Positions 12,769-22,254 of a DNA stretch of 28,356 nt are shown in pieces. The stretch spans positions 1-28,356 of the forward strand of contig NZ_CAKROJ010000029.1 of the NCBI RefSeq assembly GCF_934372025.1, given 5' to 3'. This DNA is from an uncultured Blautia sp. (GTDB lineage Bacteria; Bacillota; Clostridia; Lachnospirales; Lachnospiraceae). The translations under genes and the position numbers were made by a program. The notes under the pieces are model-generated. The model worked only from the letters and a program-made list of their open reading frames with translations, was not told the DNA's origin and did not search any database. Numbering within the stretch: position 1 is the first letter of the stretch; the number at the start of each line of letters is the position of its first letter.

Positions 12769-15015
12769 TTATATTCTTGGCTTCACGCCCTTCGTATCAC
12801 GTTTTGCAAGACGTACCTTATTCAGTGCATATTCCTTATCATGATAGGAAATCGCATACTCCTGATGTGCCGCAAGCAGATAGGCATGTTCCACGTAGTC
12901 TCCCTCTGCCAGTTTCATACCACGGACACCAAGTGCCGTCTTCTTCATGGTTGAAATTTCCTGTGTCAGGAAGCGCAGGAAACATCCGCCATGGCTCTGC
13001 ATTACGATCTGTTCCATTTCCAGCGTACTTCCAATAAAGATCAGCTCATCCTCTTCTGCCAGCTTCGTGGATGCGATCGTACGTTTTGACACATCAAACT
13101 CTGCACCTTCCACAAGCTTGCACATGGAAGTCTTTGTTACAAACAGAAGTCTGTCTGACCGGATCTGTCCGATCGGAGCCACATAAAGCATACGCTCCTG
13201 TGCGCTGTCATAGTTACTGAGATTGTCTGCCGGTACTCCCTTATCACGGAATCTCACCAGCGGTATATCTGCTGCCTTGATCGTATGCATCTTGCCATTG
13301 TCTGTAAAGATACAGATTTTGTCCGTGTTCATACAGTTGAACACATATCTGCTCTCATTATGGATTGCCTCTTTGTTACGCTCATAGGCATTTTTGTCGA
13401 TCAGCTTCATATAGCCAAAACGGTCCATCAGGAAGCAGACTTCCATCTCTTCCATTTTCTTCTCTTCATAGACTGCTTCTTCTGCATTTTCGATCGCTGT
13501 ACGACGTTTTCTTCCATATTCTTTCTTTATGGCATCCATATCTCTGATGATTACAGCTGCCATGGAATCATAGTTTTCCAGGATATCTCTGTAAAGAGCG
13601 ATGTTTTTCATCGTTTCTTCATGCTCTGCCTGGAGTGCTTCGATCTCCAGACCAATCAGCTTGTAAAGGCGCATATCCAGAATGGCATTCGCCTGTTTTT
13701 CAGTAAAAAGAAGCTTTGCAGCCGCTTTTTCACTTGTTTTTGTTTTAAAGCGAATTCCTTCTGTGATCCCCTCTACCAGACATTTCTTTACCTGCTCTCT
13801 GTTCTTGCTTCCACGAAGGATCTCAATGATCAGGTCGATCACATCACAGGCCTTGATCAGACCTTCCTGCACTTCCTGTTTTTCCAGCTCTTTATCCAGA
13901 AGTGTATGATATTTTCGTGTAGTGATCTCAAACACAAAATCCACGTGATGTTCAATAATCTGTTTCAGACTGAGTGTTTCCGGTCTTCCATCTGCAACGG
14001 CCAGCATATTCACACCAAAGGTATCTTCCAGACGTGTTTTCTTATACAGCATATTGGTAAGATTTTCCACATCTGTGTCTTTTTTGAGTTCCAGCACAAT
14101 GCGGATGCCCTCTTTGGAAGACTGGTTTGAAATATCCACGATGTCTGTGGTTTTTTTGGTTTCCACCAGAGATGCCACATCGTTGAGGAACTTACCGATA
14201 TTGGCTCCCAGCATGGTATATGGAATTTCTGTAATGACCAGCTGTTTTTTGCCGCCTTTGAGCTTTTCAACCTCTACCTTTCCTCTCAGACGGATCTTGC
14301 CGCTTCCTGTTTCATATATTTTGTGAAGATCATCTTTGTTGACCACAATGCCGCCGGTCGGAAAATCCGGTCCTTTGATGTAACGCATCAGCCCCTTGAT
14401 ACTGATGGTGTTATCCTTCATGTATGCTTTGACTGCATCAATAACTTCTCCAAGGTTGTGTGGCGGAATACTGGTTGCCATTCCGACTGCAATACCGTCA
14501 GCTCCATTTACCAGAATGTTCGGGATACGTACCGGGAGTACGGAAGGTTCTTTTTCGGTCTCATCAAAGTTCGGTACAAAATCCACTACATTTTTGTCGA
14601 GGTCACTCAGAAACACTTCCTGTGTCAGTTTTTCCAGACGTGCTTCTGTATAACGCATGGCAGCCGCACCGTCCCCTTCGATCGAACCAAAATTTCCATG
14701 TCCGTCCACAAGCGTTCTGCCTTTTTTGAAATCCTGTGCCATTACAACAAGGGCATCATAAATAGAGCTGTCACCATGCGGATGGTATTTACCCATGGTA
14801 TCTCCGACGATACGCGCGCATTTACGATAAGGACGATCATAACGGATGCCCAGTTCATACATATCATACAGAGTTCTTCTCTGTACCGGTTTCAGTCCGT
14901 CACGTACATCCGGAAGTGCACGGGAAATAATTACACTCATTGCATAGTCAATATATGATTTCTGCATGATCTCCGAATAATCGGTACGAATCACATTTTC
15001 CTGTTTTGTTTCCAT
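12769..15015 (-). CDS. parC: DNA topoisomerase IV subunit A (GyrA/ParC family)
   Basis: Type IIA topoisomerase subunit that cuts and rejoins DNA, separating linked daughter chromosomes. The 748-aa protein has the breakage-reunion domain with ALPDVRDGLKPVQRR (33-47), KYHPHGDSSIYDA and the catalytic Tyr122 in AMRYTEARL. Ser83 and Asp87 (E. coli GyrA numbering, which coincides here) keep the quinolone-sensitive residues. The C-terminal blades are present, but at the position of the GyrA box (QRRGGKG) the sequence reads AYERNKEAIHNE. Its absence argues for topoisomerase IV rather than gyrase. It follows parE by 13 bases. Gyrase activity cannot be excluded from sequence alone. Confidence 0.85.
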   Translation of the reverse strand: METKQENVIRTDYSEIMQKSYIDYAMSVIISRALPDVRDGLKPVQRRTLYDMYELGIRYDRPYRKCARIVGDTMGKYHPHGDSSIYDALVVMAQDFKKGRTLVDGHGNFGSIEGDGAAAMRYTEARLEKLTQEVFLSDLDKNVVDFVPNFDETEKEPSVLPVRIPNILVNGADGIAVGMATSIPPHNLGEVIDAVKAYMKDNTISIKGLMRYIKGPDFPTGGIVVNKDDLHKIYETGSGKIRLRGKVEVEKLKGGKKQLVITEIPYTMLGANIGKFLNDVASLVETKKTTDIVDISNQSSKEGIRIVLELKKDTDVENLTNMLYKKTRLEDTFGVNMLAVADGRPETLSLKQIIEHHVDFVFEITTRKYHTLLDKELEKQEVQEGLIKACDVIDLIIEILRGSKNREQVKKCLVEGITEGIRFKTKTSEKAAAKLLFTEKQANAILDMRLYKLIGLEIEALQAEHEETMKNIALYRDILENYDSMAAVIIRDMDAIKKEYGRKRRTAIENAEEAVYEEKKMEEMEVCFLMDRFGYMKLIDKNAYERNKEAIHNESRYVFNCMNTDKICIFTDNGKMHTIKAADIPLVRFRDKGVPADNLSNYDSAQERMLYVAPIGQIRSDRLLFVTKTSMCKLVEGAEFDVSKRTIASTKLAEEDELIFIGSTLEMEQIVMQSHGGCFLRFLTQEISTMKKTALGVRGMKLAEGDYVEHAYLLAAHQEYAISYHDKEYALNKVRLAKRDTKGVKPRI

Positions 15016-15028
15016 ATTTTATCCCACC

Positions 15029-16954
15029 TTATACATCAAGTTCTGCATCAGCCGCATGTTCGTAGATAAATGCCTTACGAGGAGGTACCTCACTGCCCAT
15101 CAGAACTTCTGTCACGCTGGACGCAAGACGTGCATCTTCAATCTCTACTCTCTTCATTCTTCGGGTTTCCGGATTCAGTGTTGTTTCCCAGAGCTGATCC
15201 GCATCCATTTCTCCAAGACCTTTGTATCTCTGAAGTGTGAAGCTTCCCGGCTTATGTGTCTTACGGTATTTTTCAAGTGCCTTGTCGTCATAAAGATATT
15301 CTTCCGGACCCTTTTTCGGCATTGCCTTGTAAAGCGGAGGCATTGCGATATATACATGTCCTTCATAGATCAGTTCCGGCATAAAGCGATAGAACAGTGT
15401 CAGAAGAAGTGTTGAAATATGAGCACCGTCTACGTCGGCATCGGCCATGATCACAATCTTGTCATAACGGAGTTTGCTGATATCAAAGTCGTTGCCATAG
15501 CCTTCTGAAAAGCCACAGCCAAATGCATTGATCATCGTTTTGATCTCGGCATTTGCAAGGACCTTGTCGATCGTGGCTTTTTCCACATTCAGGATCTTAC
15601 CACGGATCGGAAGGATTGCCTGATAGTTACGGTTTCTTGCGGTTTTGGCTGAACCACCTGCAGAATCTCCCTCCACGATAAATATTTCACACTGGGAAGG
15701 ATCCTTTTTTTCACAGTTGGCCAGCTTGCCATTGGAATCAAAAGAATATTTCTGCTTTGTCAGGAGATTTGTTTTGGCTCTCTCCTCTGTCTTACGGATC
15801 TTTGCTGCTTTTTCTGCACAGGAAAGAATTGTTTTCAGTGTTTCCAGGTTACGGTCAAAATAAAGTACCAGCTGTTCTCCGAGAACCTTGCCGGTTGCCT
15901 TGGCTGCATCCTGATTGTCCAACTTCGTCTTGGTCTGTCCTTCAAAACGCGGTGCTGGATGTTTGATGGAAACAACTGCAGTCATTCCATTACGTATATC
16001 TGCTCCGGTAAAATTCGGATCCTTATCTTTCAGAACTCCTATTTCTCTTGCATAGGTATTCATTACTGTTGTAAATGTAGTTTTGAATCCTGTCAGATGT
16101 GTACCGCCTTCTGCATTGTAAATATTATTGCAGAAGCCAAGTACATTTTCACGGAATTCATTCGTATACTGAAAAGCCACCTCCACCTGGATACCGTCTG
16201 CCTCGCCTTTGAGATAAACCGGCTCATGAAGTGCTTCTGTATTGTGATTCATGTCACGGATATAGCCCACGATTCCTTCCGGCTCATGGAACTCCTCTTT
16301 CACCGGTTCTGCTCCTCTCAGATCCTCAAAAACGATCGTCAGTTCCGGATTCAGATACGCTGTTTCATGAAGACGGCTTTTTACATCTGTTGCAGAAAAA
16401 CGTGTCTTTTCAAAAATTTCCGGATCCGGCAGGAAATTAATGCAGGTTCCGGTCTCTTTCGTTCTTCCGAGCTTCGGAAGAAGTCCGTCTTCCAGTTCCA
16501 GTGTCGGAATTCCTCTTTCATAATGATCGTGATGCACATAACCGTCACGACTTACTTTGATATCCAGATAAGTAGAAAGTGCATTGACAACTGAAGAACC
16601 GACTCCGTGAAGGCCACCGCTTGTCTTATATGCAGAATTATCAAATTTACCGCCTGCATGAAGTGTCGTGAACACCAGACGTTCTGCTGACATTCCTTTT
16701 TCATGCATATCCACCGGAATTCCACGTCCATTATCTGTTACCGTGCAGGAACCGTCTTTTTCGAGTACCACACAGATTCTGCTGCAGTATCCTGCCAGAT
16801 GTTCATCAACTGCATTATCTACAATCTCATAAATCAGATGATTCAGTCCTTTTCGGGACACACTTCCGATATACATACCCGGTCGTTTCCGGACTGCTTC
16901 AAGTCCTTCCAGGACAGATATACTCCCTGCATCGTAAGTTTCCTTTTTTGCCAT
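15029..16954 (-). CDS. parE: DNA topoisomerase IV subunit B (GyrB/ParE family)
   Basis: ATPase subunit partner of the downstream ParC. The product of about 641 aa shows the GHKL ATPase motifs EAVRKRPGMYIGS, DNGRGIPVDMH and GGLHGVGSSVVNALS, the transducer domain, and the TOPRIM motifs VEGDSAGGSAK, LPIRGKILNVEKA and MADADVDGAHI, ending with the QRYKGLGEMDADQLWETT segment. I place the start at the ATG at 16954, ten bases after AAAGGG; a GTG ten codons upstream has no ribosome site. Assignment as ParE rather than GyrB rests on the partner lacking a GyrA box. Confidence 0.87.
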   Translation of the reverse strand: MAKKETYDAGSISVLEGLEAVRKRPGMYIGSVSRKGLNHLIYEIVDNAVDEHLAGYCSRICVVLEKDGSCTVTDNGRGIPVDMHEKGMSAERLVFTTLHAGGKFDNSAYKTSGGLHGVGSSVVNALSTYLDIKVSRDGYVHHDHYERGIPTLELEDGLLPKLGRTKETGTCINFLPDPEIFEKTRFSATDVKSRLHETAYLNPELTIVFEDLRGAEPVKEEFHEPEGIVGYIRDMNHNTEALHEPVYLKGEADGIQVEVAFQYTNEFRENVLGFCNNIYNAEGGTHLTGFKTTFTTVMNTYAREIGVLKDKDPNFTGADIRNGMTAVVSIKHPAPRFEGQTKTKLDNQDAAKATGKVLGEQLVLYFDRNLETLKTILSCAEKAAKIRKTEERAKTNLLTKQKYSFDSNGKLANCEKKDPSQCEIFIVEGDSAGGSAKTARNRNYQAILPIRGKILNVEKATIDKVLANAEIKTMINAFGCGFSEGYGNDFDISKLRYDKIVIMADADVDGAHISTLLLTLFYRFMPELIYEGHVYIAMPPLYKAMPKKGPEEYLYDDKALEKYRKTHKPGSFTLQRYKGLGEMDADQLWETTLNPETRRMKRVEIEDARLASSVTEVLMGSEVPPRKAFIYEHAADAELDV

Positions 16955-17036
16955 GGTTCTATTACCCTTTCTCACATATTTCACAACTGTTCAGTTAGTT
17001 TCACAGTCATATCTCATTTTCAAACATTTGTTCTAT

Positions 17037-17066
17037 ATCATACACGATTTTCTTCAAAAAAGTCAA
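17037..17066 (-). promoter_or_regulatory. sigma-A promoter of parE-parC
   Basis: TTGACT (17066-17061), an 18-base spacer and TATGAT (17042-17037), with an A/T-rich stretch upstream. The leader of about 75 bases contains a small AACTG-AA-CAGTT inverted repeat. Confidence 0.7.
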
Positions 17067-17092
17067 ATTTTATTCAAAAAAACTTTTTCAGG

Positions 17093-17131
17093 GCAAAAAA
17101 ATAACCAGAACCTAAGTTCCGGTTATTTTTA
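17093..17131 (-). terminator. intrinsic terminator of the tRNA-Glu unit
   Basis: AATAACCGGAAC pairs with GTTCTGGTTATT around TTAG with one G-U pair, followed by seven T residues in the minus sense. It begins 14 bases beyond the tRNA 3' end. A-rich and T-rich flanks on both sides could make it work in both directions. Confidence 0.85.
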
Positions 17132-17144
17132 TCAATATTTGTAG

Positions 17145-17216
17145 CAGCCAGTACGGGAATCGAACCCGTGTTTTCGCCGTGAGAGGGCGACGTCTTAACC
17201 CCTTGACCAACTGGCC
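17145..17216 (-). tRNA. tRNA-Glu (anticodon CTC)
   Basis: All cloverleaf arms are readable. The acceptor GGCCAGT pairs with ACTGGCT, with G1-U72 as a wobble pair. The D arm includes GGTCAAGGGGTTAAGAC, the anticodon stem TCGCC/GGCGA has the loop CTCTCAC (anticodon CTC), and the T arm is ACGGG-TTCGATT-CCCGT. The discriminator is G. The 3' CCA is not encoded and must be added after transcription. It reads GAG codons. The gene stands alone, with its own promoter and terminator, between the PTS-like gene and parE. Confidence 0.95.
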
Positions 17217-17236
17217 TTGCGTCAACCGACTTGCTT

Positions 17237-17265
17237 AGTATATATCAGCTTGTCGGAAAATGCAA
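17237..17265 (-). promoter_or_regulatory. promoter of tRNA-Glu with A/T-tract upstream
   Basis: TTGCAT (17265-17260), a 17-base spacer and TATACT (17242-17237). Directly upstream, 17269-17300 is a 32-base run of only A and T arranged in A- and T-tracts, which resembles an UP element for the RNA polymerase alpha subunit. The same tract may serve as a weak 3' end for the preceding PTS-like gene. Confidence 0.8.
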
Positions 17266-17320
17266 GCCTTTTTTTAAATTTTTTTAAAAAAAATTTTTAA
17301 GGCAGTTTTTACGCTGTTTT

Positions 17321-18457
17321 TCAGCCAAGATCAATTTTCAGATCTCCTGGTTTGATAAGACCTTTCGCACGGAAAATCTTCCCGATCACCCATGTGATCA
17401 AAAGCGGCAGAACAAAGCAGACCATTATCATTCCAATCCATTCAAAAGCACCCGCCTGATATCCCTCCGGCATCTGGGCCCAGCCAGTGATCACACCTAT
17501 CGGACCAACCAGCCCGGAGGTTCCCATTCCTGAAGAGATCGCCGGACCATTATTTCTCATCTGAAAAACACAGGTTGCAATTGGACCGGTAATTGCTGAT
17601 GCGATCACCGGTGGAAGCCAAAGGATTGGTTTTTTCATAAGATTAGGCACCTGGAGCATCGATGTACCAAGTCCCTGTGCAACAAATCCCCCAATACCAT
17701 TATCCGGGAAGCTTAAAATTGCAAATCCAAGCATATGTGCACAGCAGCCGGCTGTAGCAGCCCCTCCTGCAAGTGCAAGACCATTCCAGATTTCCATAGT
17801 CACACTGCCATCTGCGATACCCGCCAGCACAGCACCTCCGCTGATTCCTACTGCCGCACAGATTGCCGCAGAGCTGATTGGAAGCGTCAGCACAATTCCA
17901 ACCACCACTGAAATGATCATTCCCATCCAGAAGGGACGAAGATCTGTCGCCCAACCGATAAAGGAACCAAGTGCATCACAGATATTTTTGCAGAGCGGCG
18001 CAAGCAGCATTGCAAGAACAACACCAACAATCACCGTCACAGCAGGTGTCACAATGATATCTATCTTCGTTTCTTTCGAAACAAGTTTACCAATCTCACA
18101 GGTAACGACCGCCACAAAAAATACAGCTAATGGTCCGCCAGATCCGCCGATTGCATTGCAGGCAGCCCCAACAGCACATAGTGAATACATAACCAACGGC
18201 GGCGCCTGAAGGGCGTGTCCTATTGCCAGCGCCATTGCAGCTCCGGTCACACTTGTCGCATATCCGCCAATCTCAAGCAGCTTTTCTGATACAAAGCTGC
18301 CCGGGAAGACATTCTGTCCGATAGTATTTATGATCGTACCGATCAAAAGTGACGCAAAGAGTCCCAATGCCATAGATCCCATCGCGTCGATGCCATACCT
18401 TTTGAAGGATATGATCACATTCTTTCTTTGCAGAAAGCTTTCTTTTTTGTTACTCAT
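17321..18457 (-). CDS. orphan PTS EIIC-like membrane protein (PTS_EIIC_2 type)
   Basis: Polytopic membrane protein of 378 aa with about nine to ten hydrophobic segments, many rich in Gly and Ala (for example around 24-50, 88-120 and 185-235). It resembles the PTS_EIIC_2 family of sugar-permease-like proteins. No EIIA or EIIB domain is fused or adjacent, so phosphotransfer to a sugar cannot be inferred. The substrate is unknown. It starts 50 bases after ppk with a GGGGAAAG ribosome site and no terminator between, so it is probably the last gene of the polyphosphate operon. The A/T tract after it may form its 3' end. Confidence 0.75.
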   Translation of the reverse strand: MSNKKESFLQRKNVIISFKRYGIDAMGSMALGLFASLLIGTIINTIGQNVFPGSFVSEKLLEIGGYATSVTGAAMALAIGHALQAPPLVMYSLCAVGAACNAIGGSGGPLAVFFVAVVTCEIGKLVSKETKIDIIVTPAVTVIVGVVLAMLLAPLCKNICDALGSFIGWATDLRPFWMGMIISVVVGIVLTLPISSAAICAAVGISGGAVLAGIADGSVTMEIWNGLALAGGAATAGCCAHMLGFAILSFPDNGIGGFVAQGLGTSMLQVPNLMKKPILWLPPVIASAITGPIATCVFQMRNNGPAISSGMGTSGLVGPIGVITGWAQMPEGYQAGAFEWIGMIMVCFVLPLLITWVIGKIFRAKGLIKPGDLKIDLG

Positions 18458-18507
18458 TGTTTTTCTTTCCCCTCATCTCATTTCTGATTTTATTTTATCT
18501 TAATATA

Positions 18508-20661
18508 TCATTCCTCCGGATCAGCCACCGGTTCAGCCGGTATAAATACGCGGGAATTCTTTTTCTCCTCATGCTTGTGCTTTTTGGCTCTTTCCTGTGC
18601 CTCCCTGCAGAATTCCATCTGAGAATTCACCAGAGTTTTTCCTCTCTTGTCCTGCTTCTCATAAGTTCCGTCAGGCTGCAGGATATGCGCTTTTACATTA
18701 TCGCGGAATTCAAGATCCAGTACATGCAGGATTTCTTTCTTGATCTGTTCATCTTCCACCGGAAATACAATTTCCACACGACGGTCAAGATTTCGCGGCA
18801 TCCAGTCTGCACTTCCCATATAAATTTCATCGATTCCTTCATTTTTGAAATAGAAAATACGGCTGTGCTCCAGGAATTCTCCTACGATAGAGCGAACATG
18901 GATATTCTCACTGATTCCCGGAATTCCGGTCTTCAGACAGCAGATTCCACGGACAAGCAGATTGATCTGTACACCACAGGAGGAGGCATAATAAAGTGCT
19001 GCAATAATCGCCGGATCGCAGAGTGAATTCATTTTTGCTGTAATCTCTGCCGGTTTTCCCTGTTTTGCATGCTCTGCCTCACGTTCGATCAGTTTAAGGA
19101 ATCGGTTCTTCATCCAGATCGGTGCCACGATCAGACGGTTCCATTTTTTCGGTTCTGAATATCCGGACAGCATATTGAATACAGCTGTCGCATCCTCACC
19201 AAAACGTTCATCGCAGGTAAAAATACCGCAGTCTGTATACAGCTTGGCTGTAGAGTCATTGTAGTTACCGGTTGCCAGATGAACATAACGACGAATGCCT
19301 GTATCTTCCCTGCGTACAACCAGTGTGATCTTACTGTGTGTTTTCAGTCCGACAAGGCCATAAATAACGTGGCAGCCTGCTTTTTCAAGCATTTTTGCCC
19401 ATACGATATTGTTCTCTTCATCAAATCTGGCCTTCAGTTCTACCAGAACGGAAACCTGTTTGCCGTTTTCAGCTGCCTGTGCCAGTGCTGCTATGATCGG
19501 TGAATGTCCGCTGACACGGTACAATGTCTGTTTGATTGCAAGTACTCCGGGGTCTTTTGCTGCCTGGCGCACAAAATCTACAACCGGATCAAAGCTCATA
19601 TATGGGTGATGCAGGAACACATCACCTTCGCGGATCACCTGGAAGATGTCTTTATCATTCTGGAATTCCGGCACCGGTGCAGGTGTGTATTTCGGGCTTT
19701 TATATTCTTCAAAGCCTTCCAGTCCATAGACCTTCATCAGCATCGTCAGATCCAGTGGTCCCGGAATACTGTAGATATCCGCGTCTTTGATCTCAAATTC
19801 TTCCTTGAGAATATCCAGAAGACGTTTATCCATTTTTTCTTCTGCTTCCAGACGGATCACTTCTCCCCACTGACGTTTCTTCAGCTGTTTCTGTATCTCA
19901 ACAAGAAGATCCTCTGCCTCATCTTCATCAATTGTCAGATCGGCATTTCTCATAATTCTGTATGGATGCGCACAGACTACATCGTTGCTCAGGAAAAGCT
20001 TGCCGATATTACGCTCAATGATCTCTTCCAGCAGAATAACCGTTCTGTCTCCTTTTTTCTCAGAAGGGATTTCAATGATCCTCGGAAGGACTGATGGCAC
20101 CTGAACGGTTGCAAATTCCAGTTCCTTCGTATGTTTTTTGTTGTTTTTCTTTGCGATCAGCGCACCGATATTCAGTGTTTTATTTCGAATCAGCGGAAAC
20201 GGTCTGGAAGAGTCCATTGCCATCGGTGTAAGTACCGGGTAAACATTGTCCTCAAAATAACGATCCACAAATTCTGCCTGCTTTGTATTCAGATTTTCAT
20301 GTTCTGCAATCAGATGAAGACCTGTTTTTTCCAGTGCCGGAAGTACGGAACGGTTAAATGTGCTGTATTGCACACGAACCAGTTCATGGGTCTGTGCACT
20401 GATTTCCTTCAGCTGTTCTTCTGATGACATACCGGCAATATCTTTTTTCTTATAGCCTGCATGTACCTGATCTTTCAGAGATGCCACGCGCACCATAAAA
20501 AACTCATCCAGATTTGATGAGGTGATACTCAGAAACTTCAGGCGCTCAAACAGCGGCAGACTTTTGTCACGTGCTTCACTTAAAACACGTTCATCAAATT
20601 TCAGCCAGCTTAATTCACGATTCACATAATATTCCGGTTTTTCGAATTTACTAAGATCCAT
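18508..20661 (-). CDS. ppk1: polyphosphate kinase 1
   Basis: Reversibly polymerises the gamma-phosphate of ATP into inorganic polyphosphate. The 717-aa protein has the normal length and four-domain layout: an N domain with NRELSWLKFDERVL (13-26), a head domain, and two phospholipase-D-like C domains. His442 in KTHSKITLVV corresponds to the phosphorylated His of E. coli PPK (His435), and His599 in EFLEHSRIFYF matches the second conserved His. HLATGNYNDSTAKLYTD (461-477) is also diagnostic. It starts 16 bases after ppx with an AAGGAG site, so synthesis and breakdown enzymes are co-transcribed. Confidence 0.96.
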   Translation of the reverse strand: MDLSKFEKPEYYVNRELSWLKFDERVLSEARDKSLPLFERLKFLSITSSNLDEFFMVRVASLKDQVHAGYKKKDIAGMSSEEQLKEISAQTHELVRVQYSTFNRSVLPALEKTGLHLIAEHENLNTKQAEFVDRYFEDNVYPVLTPMAMDSSRPFPLIRNKTLNIGALIAKKNNKKHTKELEFATVQVPSVLPRIIEIPSEKKGDRTVILLEEIIERNIGKLFLSNDVVCAHPYRIMRNADLTIDEDEAEDLLVEIQKQLKKRQWGEVIRLEAEEKMDKRLLDILKEEFEIKDADIYSIPGPLDLTMLMKVYGLEGFEEYKSPKYTPAPVPEFQNDKDIFQVIREGDVFLHHPYMSFDPVVDFVRQAAKDPGVLAIKQTLYRVSGHSPIIAALAQAAENGKQVSVLVELKARFDEENNIVWAKMLEKAGCHVIYGLVGLKTHSKITLVVRREDTGIRRYVHLATGNYNDSTAKLYTDCGIFTCDERFGEDATAVFNMLSGYSEPKKWNRLIVAPIWMKNRFLKLIEREAEHAKQGKPAEITAKMNSLCDPAIIAALYYASSCGVQINLLVRGICCLKTGIPGISENIHVRSIVGEFLEHSRIFYFKNEGIDEIYMGSADWMPRNLDRRVEIVFPVEDEQIKKEILHVLDLEFRDNVKAHILQPDGTYEKQDKRGKTLVNSQMEFCREAQERAKKHKHEEKKNSRVFIPAEPVADPEE

Positions 20662-20677
20662 ATTTTTCTCCTTCCGC

Positions 20678-22213
20678 TTATGCTCTGCGTTTTCGTTTCA
20701 ATACGAGTCGAATTCCAAAAACTTCTTCAAAGAATTTCACTTTATCCAGAAGCAATCCCAGTTCCAGTGAAATATCTCTGCTGGAATCAATGATCATCTG
20801 CAGTTCTCTGTCTTTCAGTACGACTCTTAAAGATTCTACTTTCTGATAGTGACTGCGGTCCATGGCATTGGCCAGTCGGAGAATCGCCGTCAGTTTTGCT
20901 ACCAACAGGTATCTCGCACGGTCGATCTCCGGACCGTCATTATAGTTTCCGTAATATACAAATTCTGTCGTGTTGTATCTCACCGCACTTGCAATGATCT
21001 TTCGTTCCTCTGTGGAAAGACCGATGATTTCGGTTGCCATGATAATTCTGTAGGAACATTCTGCCACATCTGCCATGCTGATATATTTTCCGCAGTCATG
21101 AAGCTGCACTGCAATCTGCAGAAGCAGACGTTCTCTTGCTCCCATACCATGGATCTTTTTCATACTGTCAAAAATTGTCAGTGCAATATCTGTAGTTCCC
21201 TTGATGTGATCTTTTCCTGTAGAATATCTTTTTGCAATATTCCTGGAGGCAACAAGAATGTCGTTTTCAAAGTTATGAACACTCTTGATAAATTTCTTTT
21301 TTTCACCATAATCATAAGCAATTCCGTCCAGCAGCGAGACTCCCGGTGCCCAGACAGATTCTGCCTGAAAAATTTCAAGGAAGCTCTTGCAGATAACCAT
21401 GGTTGGAATCACCAGGGATGCATATTCCTGATCGACATCCATCTCCTCTGCAAGTGCCTGTTCTGTTTTGTAAATGATCTTTTCATATCGTTTTGTAAAT
21501 TCATCACTTGTTATGATCTGGTCTTCCAGTTCCTCCCGGAAAATCGTATCTGTCAGGAAATCCCCCATCAGGATCACATTTTTAATATCTCTGTCCTTCA
21601 GATACAGTCTCTGAAATGCCGTCAGATCGTTTCGAATAAATTCTTTAATAAGCTGGTCATAATGCGTGGTTGTTTTTTCCAGTTCTTTCAGTCTTTCGCG
21701 AATACGCATGCTTCCCATCTTGAAGCTCTGTGTTGTCACAAGCGCATCCTTGTCAAACAGAGACACCTGCAGATTGCCGCCTCCGACATCCAGGATTGCC
21801 GTACCCTTCTGAATAATTTTCTTAAAACCGGACTCAATTGCTGCAATGGATTTGTATCCCAGGAAATGCTGTTCTGCATTGCTCAGAACCTCAATACGGA
21901 TTCCTGTTCTCTGATAAATCTGTTCCTGCACGATCACCGGATTTACGATCTCACGAAACGCACTTGTTGCACATGCACGATAGTCCGTCACTCCAAACTC
22001 TTTCATCATATTGCTGAAATCACCCAGAATGACACAGATCTCATCCACCATTTCCGGTTCCAGACGTCCATTTGAATAAGCGCCTTTACCGATTTCCACA
22101 CGGTATCTGACATCATTCAGCTCCCGGAATCCGATCTTTTTGGAAAACTCAAAAATCTTCATACTGATTTCATATGATCCAATATCGATCGCTGCAAAAG
22201 TTGTTGCTGCCAT
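20678..22213 (-). CDS. ppx: divergent Ppx/GppA-type exopolyphosphatase
   Basis: Member of the Ppx/GppA phosphatase family (ASKHA fold), expected to release phosphate from polyphosphate or pppGpp. The 511-aa protein has AAIDIGSYEIS (7-17) where most members have a DIGSNS loop, ATSAFREIVN (82-91), LSNAEQH (110-116) in place of the SGxEEA motif, and DVGGGNLQV (142-150) in place of DIGGGSTE. The C-terminal half has an HD-like helical domain with LHDCGKY (371-377). Several phosphate-loop residues are therefore changed while the fold markers remain. It lies directly upstream of ppk1, which supports a polyphosphate role. Activity and substrate are uncertain. Confidence 0.85.
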   Translation of the reverse strand: MAATTFAAIDIGSYEISMKIFEFSKKIGFRELNDVRYRVEIGKGAYSNGRLEPEMVDEICVILGDFSNMMKEFGVTDYRACATSAFREIVNPVIVQEQIYQRTGIRIEVLSNAEQHFLGYKSIAAIESGFKKIIQKGTAILDVGGGNLQVSLFDKDALVTTQSFKMGSMRIRERLKELEKTTTHYDQLIKEFIRNDLTAFQRLYLKDRDIKNVILMGDFLTDTIFREELEDQIITSDEFTKRYEKIIYKTEQALAEEMDVDQEYASLVIPTMVICKSFLEIFQAESVWAPGVSLLDGIAYDYGEKKKFIKSVHNFENDILVASRNIAKRYSTGKDHIKGTTDIALTIFDSMKKIHGMGARERLLLQIAVQLHDCGKYISMADVAECSYRIIMATEIIGLSTEERKIIASAVRYNTTEFVYYGNYNDGPEIDRARYLLVAKLTAILRLANAMDRSHYQKVESLRVVLKDRELQMIIDSSRDISLELGLLLDKVKFFEEVFGIRLVLKRKRRA

Positions 22214-22254
22214 ACCCCCAGCTCCTTCCCATTTGTATTATAACGTTATCGTCG

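Noticed and set aside
20849..22075. 408-codon open frame antisense to ppx
   Set aside because: No domain, no ribosome site, and composition matches an antisense shadow of the real gene.
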